From NCBI GenBank assembly GCA_026018925.1, contig JAKSZU010000002.1, positions 12,645,662 through 12,709,661 of the forward strand: a DNA stretch of 64,000 nt, in the 5' to 3' direction. Shown in pieces: positions 58,111 to 64,000 of this stretch (its first letter is position 1; the number at the start of each line of letters is the position of its first letter). Origin of the DNA: Tupaia tana (taxonomy: Eukaryota; Chordata; Mammalia; Scandentia; Tupaiidae). A program made the position numbers and the translations under genes. A model generated the notes under the pieces. The model worked only from the letters and a program-made list of their open reading frames with translations. It was not told where the DNA came from and did no database searches.

Positions 58111-58382
58111 GGGCTGGCCCTGTGGCACAGGAGTTAAGCACTATGCAGAGGAAACTGGATGCCTCATGGCCCACCAGGGTTCAAGTCCTGACCCCAAAGT
58201 CTTGACAAATATGCTAGGTGTGCACACACACATGCAGAGGAGCCTAAGAGGATGGCAAAGGATTTGGGCCTAACCAGGCCCCACTGAGGAATATGCGCGC
58301 GCTCGCTCTCTCTCTCTCTCTTTCTCTGTTTTTTGTAATTGTGACCTTTGGTATAAAAAAAAGAAGAAAAGTTTTAAAAAAA
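58111..58382 (+). mobile_element. tRNA-derived SINE, variant shared with 41510
   Basis: The head GGGCTGGCCCTGTGGCACAG has AAGCACTATGCAGAGGAAAC and B-box GGTTCAAGTCC, then a GCGCGC/TCTC run. Flanking AGAAATCA (58097-58104 and 58383-58390) may be part of the duplication. Confidence 0.8.
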
Positions 58383-58399
58383 AGAAATCAAATCTACAA

Positions 58400-61165
58400 C
58401 ATGTCGATGTAGTTGTGAGAAACAAGTGAGAAGGCGTGAGGTCTAATCTCAGACACTTCAGGCAGGAAGATTTCATCGAAAGCTCTGCAGATGGGCTGTG
58501 AGTTCACCACAGGTGAGCGGTGATTTGGGGGAGAGCTCAGCTCTGCCTTTCACCAGGTGCTTGTTCACAGCAATGTCCTCCACCAAGCTCGGCCTCAGGA
58601 TCTGGGGAAGCCTTGAGGGGGCATCTGCCATCCGGAGAGTCTGAGGGGGGAGAAGCATGGCCTGGAGGCTCCTCCCACTCCCCTTCCCAAGGATTTTGCC
58701 AGTCAGTCAGAGGTTGGGACCCCTGGAGCAAAAGTTGAAGAGAGGTTTCCTTTACTCCTTTTGGAACTTAGATTTGGGACTAATCGGGACTAACAAAGTT
58801 GTCACACCCCCAGGGCTACTTGCAGTGTCCCCCCACAGAGAGGGAGGAACTGAGGGGATGGGTAGACCTGTTTTCCTCTTTTGGGCTCCATTTGTCACTG
58901 CCTTTTCCTCCTTCCCACGGAGAACAGGGCTGCACGGGTAATTAATTCTAGAGATGAAGATTTCATCTTCTCCAAGTGGGAACTTGCTGCGAGCACAGGG
59001 TTAAACTAAAGTCACTTTGGAATGTGAATGTCATATTTAAGAGCCTCGAAGCTTTCGAGAACACTGTCTGAGATTTCCACATTGAAATATGGAATTCTGG
59101 AAGTAAGAAATGGGACTAACTGCAGCTCTGCTCCACCATGGTTCCCAGGGTAAGCCCACACTGTGAGTCGCCAAGCCTCCCAAGGCCCTGGCCACTGCAC
59201 CAAGCCTGGCCTGATGTCCAGGCTCGACTTCATGGTGTGGGATGATGTGGGAAAAGTCACTTGATTTCCTTGGCTTCAGGTCCAGATCTGAAATCTGGAA
59301 GTCCTTGACCTGACCTTCAGAGTCCATGCTCCCAGGCTTCAGCTTTGGCATTTCGCTTTCAACGTGGATACAGATAATTAAATTCCTCATTACATATCTG
59401 CAGAATGAATGTATGAATGCATGCATGCCAGTCAAAGGCTCCAAAAATCATTTCGTTTCCCTGAAAACTTTGAAAGAACAATCAGAGGCAAAGTTCAGCA
59501 ACCAAAAATGGAAGACTTTGATTTACTGTCACCGAACAAGTTGAAAAATCTTAGTAAGAGACACTTGAACCTTTTAAGTATCATCTTGTGGTAATAATGA
59601 CCTCTCATGCATATTTATACACTTAGCTTTATAATAACCACTTGAAAGACTAGATTTTTCCCCCCAGGGAATGAAGCTATGTGAAGTGTAACAAAATATT
59701 CCAAGTTCAAAGGTCCAAATATGTAAAATACAAAATGTTGGAATTCCTTTGCCAGACAGAGAGTGCCCCGGTGCTTAAGCAAGCCAGCCCATGTCTTTAT
59801 TGATTCAGGAGCCTGTGAACACTCAGATAATCCTGGCGAGCCTCACACGCCGGCCTCCCCTGGACGCCGGCCTCCCCTGGACGCCGCATTCTTTCTGAGG
59901 GATGGGCCTCTCTGCTGAAGTGCAGGCAATCTGGACTGGTCAAGACTGTCCACAGCACAGGTGGGGAGAGCCGGTTCCATGGTAGCTCTTTAACAACCAG
60001 CTCCAGGCGGGCCTCCAGCCGGAGTTGTTTTGCAAAATCTTTTTGTTATAGCTACGTAATATCATTCATTACCCTCTCAAAGTAAATGCTATGACCCTCA
60101 TTTCCTTGGTAAGTTAATCATTTTATTTCTTTCTATGAGGCCAAACACTACCTTTTTTTGCTAATTAATATGCTAAAATTAGGTTGTACCATTCTGACAT
60201 GTATAATTGAATTTAATGCTTTCAAAAATATTTTGTAAAGGAAGCTAAAAATAAATGCCTTAAACATCTTCTCTTTTTTCCCACTGAGTGTAAGTTTCCT
60301 TCCTATAAAACCCATTCCTTCCTGCTGGTATAACTGACATAATGCCACTTATTTCCAAAGGGACGGGAAATAATAATGAGACATTGGGCTCATTTTCAAA
60401 ATTCAGATATTTAATAGTTGGGAAAAATTTTTTAAACCAAAAATACAAGGAAAGAAAGAGATACGCATCCAATGAGTTTCAGGACCCAGATCACTAAATA
60501 CCAAATGAGAATTCTCTATTTTTGGACCAGTTTTAAGCACTTAAGGTTTTTTTTTTTTTCTTTTTTTCTTTTCCCCTTGATCAAAGTGAAACTATAATGG
60601 GAAATTCAGAAATTTCTCTCCTTGAAGAAAAGTGAGATGACACGTCCATCCTAGAGAGAGACGGCATGAAAGATTCATCAGACAGTGGACACAAAATGAC
60701 TACCCGGCTGTCTCAGTTCTTCCTTCTCTAATGAAATTCCACCTGCTACAGCTGCCATCGCACTCTGTTAATTACTTTTCTATTTATTTAGTAGATCTAC
60801 AGGTGGAAAGCAATCTACTGCCCAGGAATTGTTTGACTCCTATGCTAAGTACGGCATTCCAATCCTGTGAGGCTGAAGGCACAAGCAGAACCCTTATCTC
60901 ATTGCCATGTCAAATTAACACCCACCAGGCCCTCCACATGTGGGGGGATTTTTCTCCTCCCTGAAAAACACACACCTTCCTGAAGTCAGGGAGCTGATGC
61001 TGGGTGTTTGCTGTTTCCTGTCTTGTCAGCCCCTGGAAGTGACAGAAGGACCGAGTGTAGGGTTTACATGGTGAGGGGGTGGGGTCCTCAGGCCAGATCT
61101 AAATCTAAATGTAAGACCTCAGCCTTTTAAATACATGATGCGAAATGTGCTTTGAAAAACATGCA
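58400..61165. other. Intergenic spacer with AT-rich patches
   Basis: A 17-bp unit, ACGCCGGCCTCCCCTGG, is repeated twice at 59847-59880. 60040-60140 is AT-rich and non-repetitive. T runs lie near 60548-60570. No exon is recognised. Confidence 0.4.
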
Positions 61166-61170
61166 GAGTT

Positions 61171-61434
61171 GGGCCAGGTGGTGACATGGTAGTTAAGGCG
61201 GCTGGAACCCACATGGCCAACTGTGTGGTTCAAGTCCCAGATCTGGCAGCTTGGAAAACATACGAGGAGTGTGTGCATGCATGCCCAAAATCCCAAGAGG
61301 AGAATGAAGGAGAAAGAATTGCAAAAGCGTGGCCATCTCCCCTGGGGTTGCTTTTTCACTTTCCTTCTTTCTCCTGTTTCTCTCTGACAAGTACAGACTT
61401 CCTAAAGCAAATTTTAAAAAGAAGGAGAAAAAAA
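61171..61434 (+). mobile_element. tRNA-derived SINE, long form
   Basis: The head GGGCCAGGTGGTGACATGGT has B box GGTTCAAGTCCC, GTGTGTGCATGCATGCCC and CAAAATCCCAAGAGGAG, ending CTAAAGCAAATTTTAAAAAG. Confidence 0.9.
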
Positions 61435-61918
61435 GTGTAGCGTGTCTCAGAGGTGAATGACAGAGCATGTCGTGTCTAAATAACTCAGAAGGCCACAGAT
61501 GGTTTTATTCCTTTGCATCATTGGGTCTTCATCAAGCAAATGTGTGGCTCTGTGGCCACACTAATGTAGGCCTGGCCTGCTTCTTGACTCTGGGGTCACT
61601 TGGTGGTCAACTCGAAGGCAGACAGAGGCAGAGATAAGGTCTGTCTCTGTGACCCCCTTAGGTTTCCCAGGAGCTGGGGAAGAAGCTAATAGCAGTTATT
61701 TAAGGCAAAGAGGAAGGAGCGCTCATCTGATAACAATGGAGGATCAGCCCAGACTTCTCCTTGCTCTGACAACAGAGAGATCCTCTCTATCCAAGACAGA
61801 CAGTAAGACCCTCTCTCCATTTCAGTCTCCACTCACAATCCTGTCTAAACCTCCATCTCCCCTGGTAAGGCTGCAAGCCACCTCATCTCTTTCCTGCACA
61901 TTGAAATAAGTCCAGAGA

Positions 61919-62125
61919 GGGGCCAGGAGGTGACGCAGTGGCAGCACAGCTGGACTCACATGAGAAAGGCCCTGGGTACACGCTGGGCCCTTCCGGAGCA
62001 CACAGGCGCAAGCTTGCTGTAGGGGGGCTGAGGCTGGGGATGGACTGGCAGGGACCTTGTTGGGGAGGACTCTCAATCGCCTTCATAATGGAAAGCAAAT
62101 AATGAACATAAAAAAGAAAGAAAGC
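61919..62125 (+). mobile_element. tRNA-related SINE, family 2 or a third variant
   Basis: The head GGGGCCAGGAGGTGACGCAG is followed by GGGGGGCTGAGGCTGGGGAT and AAGCAAATAATGAACAT. The layout resembles family 2 but the middle differs. Confidence 0.55.
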
Positions 62126-62495
62126 CCAGGGAAGAGGAGCCGGTATAGACCGCTGGCAGCAAAGACAGCTACGACTAACATTCGGCTTCCTGTCTCCATC
62201 TTCAGGGCAGGCTCGTTCCTTCGCTCCAGTCACCTGGCTGCTGAGTGGCCACCTAAGTGTGGAGATGGCCTAGAACTAGAACTCGGAGCCACCCGGCTGG
62301 CCCGCCCTAGGTCAGTCTCTCTCCCCACCCAGCCCCTGCCTCTCCTGTGTCCCAGGGCTCCCTGCCCACTCACTCATCCGGGACCTCCATTTCCTGCTGC
62401 CTTCAAGAGCACAGCCCGGCTCCAAGCTCCTCTGCATTTGGAGCTTGACCTGCCGTCCCTACCAGCCCATTTCTGGTCCTAGAAACAGGACCCCA

Positions 62496-62763
62496 GGGGC
62501 CAGCAGATGGTGTAATGGCTATGTCACTGGACTCCCACATAGTCGACCGTGGTTCAAGTCCCGGACCCAGCAGCTTAAAACACACTGGGCGCATATTGCA
62601 TTCCCAAAATCCCAAGGGAGAATGGCGGAGAAGGGATTGCTACGCGGCCATCCCCCTGGGGGATGATTTCTCACTTTCTGTCTCTCTGTCTCTCTGGCTA
62701 GTGCACACATCCTATAGCAAAAATCTCTCAAAAAAGAGAACGAAGAAAGAGAAAGAAAGAAAG
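62496..62763 (+). mobile_element. tRNA-derived SINE, long form, young subfamily
   Basis: The head GGGGCCAGCAGATGGTGTAA has ATGGCTATGTCACTGG and B box GTTCAAGTCCC, with CCTATAGCAAAAATCTCTC and an A/GA-rich tail. Flanks GGACCCCAG and GGACCGCAG may be the duplication. Confidence 0.9.
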
Positions 62764-62769
62764 TGGACC

Positions 62770-64000
62770 GCAGTTTCCCACAGGGCTGGCATGACACTGG
62801 GCCCCATAAGCCCTGAAAGGCAAAGTGGCCCAAGATACCTCTCCTGCCTCCAAGCCTCAGACCCAAATGTGAAGCCCCCAGTCCCTTCGGCCTCTGTGGC
62901 TTCCCTTTCCCTCCTTCCACTTCCTGTGAACTGGGACCCCGTCCTCTTCACTGTCTTTTCCCAGGTCAGTCTCTGTTCCCTGCTGCAGAGCTCCAGCCCC
63001 AGGGCTTTGTGACTATCATTAAGTCTATTTTTATGGTGTCTGCAAAAGCCTCTAAATGAAAGAGATGTGTCCCACCAACCCTCCAGACCACCTTCCCTAG
63101 GGCTGACACTCCCATCCTCTCCCCAACCCCACCTGGCAGTGCAGAGAACCTCCCCCCCTTGCCCCGTCTGTGGGATAGGCACCCCCTCATTATGGGAATG
63201 TTACTTTTGCAAGGGCTGGGATTAGATTCGCTCTCTTTTTTCTCCCGGTGGGAGAGTCAATTATGCATCAGAGTCTATTAATCTTATAAACAGTTATGGA
63301 GCTGAAGAGGCTGAATCGAACAGCTGAGGTTTTAAAGAAGTTGGAGTACCAGGGCCATTATTATAATGAAGCTCCATGATGTATAACCATGTCTCTGGGT
63401 GACCAGGCCCAATTCTTTAAGTCTGAGAAATCGTGCATGGTGTGTAGTTTGAGGTTTGTTGTTGTCATTGTTTCAATGTATACAAAGCAGCCTCCCCAGA
63501 GTGTGTGCTGAGGACCAGCACCCCCAGGGCCCCTCCCTGGGGGCCGCATGCCCTCGGCCAGGTCAGCGGTCCTCTTGTCCTCCGTGTTTCGGTCCCTGTG
63601 CCGCCAGCAGGCCCAGAGCCACAGAGCATCTGCTCCTCCTGTGCTGCCCAGGAGGGACGGAGAGCTGGTGGCCAGGATGAAGAAGGGTGTGCGCTGCTGT
63701 CTTCTTGCATTAGGACCTGTTTGTTTGTCTGTCTCTTAAATTTGGTTCGGTGGCACAAAAAAGGAATTTATCTTTCTCCCCAGATGCAACAAACAGATGC
63801 CGGAGACTAGAGACCTTGCATAGTCAATAAAAGATAAGTTATAAAATCTATAAAACTGCTGAAAGAAATCAGAATTTCAGCAAATTCCAGTTTTTTTCAG
63901 GCTGCTCCTTTTGATCAACTATGGGGAGAGGGGGGAAAAGCCAGTCGTGCATAAAATTCCATCTGCTATTACTGCACGGAATGAACGTGTCGGGAGCGGA
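62770..64000. other. Unique sequence to the window end
   Basis: No repeat or exon is recognised. The block at 63215-63455 is treated in the findings as a possible conserved element. Confidence 0.4.

Noticed and set aside
1-64000. tRNA genes suggested by the many A/B-box-like sequences
   Set aside because: All lie in SINE heads, lack proper acceptor stems and anticodon arms, and are followed by SINE bodies.
1-64000. CRISPR array, bacterial operon or viral gene cluster
   Set aside because: Repeats are dispersed retroposons with target-site duplications. No regularly spaced direct repeats or prokaryotic gene layout were seen.

Overview
This window is nuclear DNA from a placental mammal. It is nearly all non-coding and crowded with short retroposons. 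About thirty copies belong to a tRNA-derived SINE family I do not know from common mammals. They have a Val/Glu-tRNA-like head, a body with a pyrimidine-rich stretch, and an A-rich tail. At 33761-34262 there is a composite with 7SL/Alu-related segments and a separate tRNA-like part, an architecture known from tree-shrew Tu SINEs. 7SL-derived SINEs are limited to Euarchontoglires, and from memory the tree-shrew genome has its own abundant tRNA SINE (Tu-III). My best guess is therefore a tree shrew (Tupaia), at about 0.6-0.7. This is inference, not a database match.

Only one piece of a functional protein-coding gene is clear: a last coding exon on the + strand at 14230-14390. It has a good splice acceptor, 52 in-frame residues, a stop, and a 3' UTR with AATAAA signals at 14691 and 14878. 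I could not name the gene. The first 14.2 kb is probably its last intron and everything after about 14.9 kb is probably intergenic. Neither boundary is proven.

Layout: 1-14.2 kb, AT-richer presumed intron with SINEs, MIRs, a mariner-like MITE and a strong 14-bp hairpin. 14.2-14.9 kb, terminal exon and 3' UTR. 15-26.7 kb, GC-richer spacer with MIRs, a MER20 copy, a 20-bp minisatellite and several SINEs. 26.7-29.4 kb, an L1 fragment with a SINE inside it and an MLT1-type LTR. 29.4-33 kb, GC-rich unique DNA with a 113-bp C tract. 33-35 kb, SINEs, the Tu-like composite, an old L1 and a MIR. 36.5-42.4 kb, two more MLT1-type LTRs and more SINEs. 40.3-40.45 kb, a perfect hairpin upstream of a TATA-like box. 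47.8 and 63.2 kb, AT-rich blocks that look like conserved non-coding elements. 49.8-50.2 kb, a degenerate CA repeat. 50.5-51.55 kb, an RPL18A retropseudogene lodged inside a SINE with another SINE beside it. 56.1-56.6 kb, two mariner-like MITEs head to head, one split by a SINE.

I found no operon, CRISPR array, tRNA or rRNA gene, or convincing new biological system. The most useful observations are the nested insertions, the SINE family structure, the hairpins and the possible regulatory blocks.
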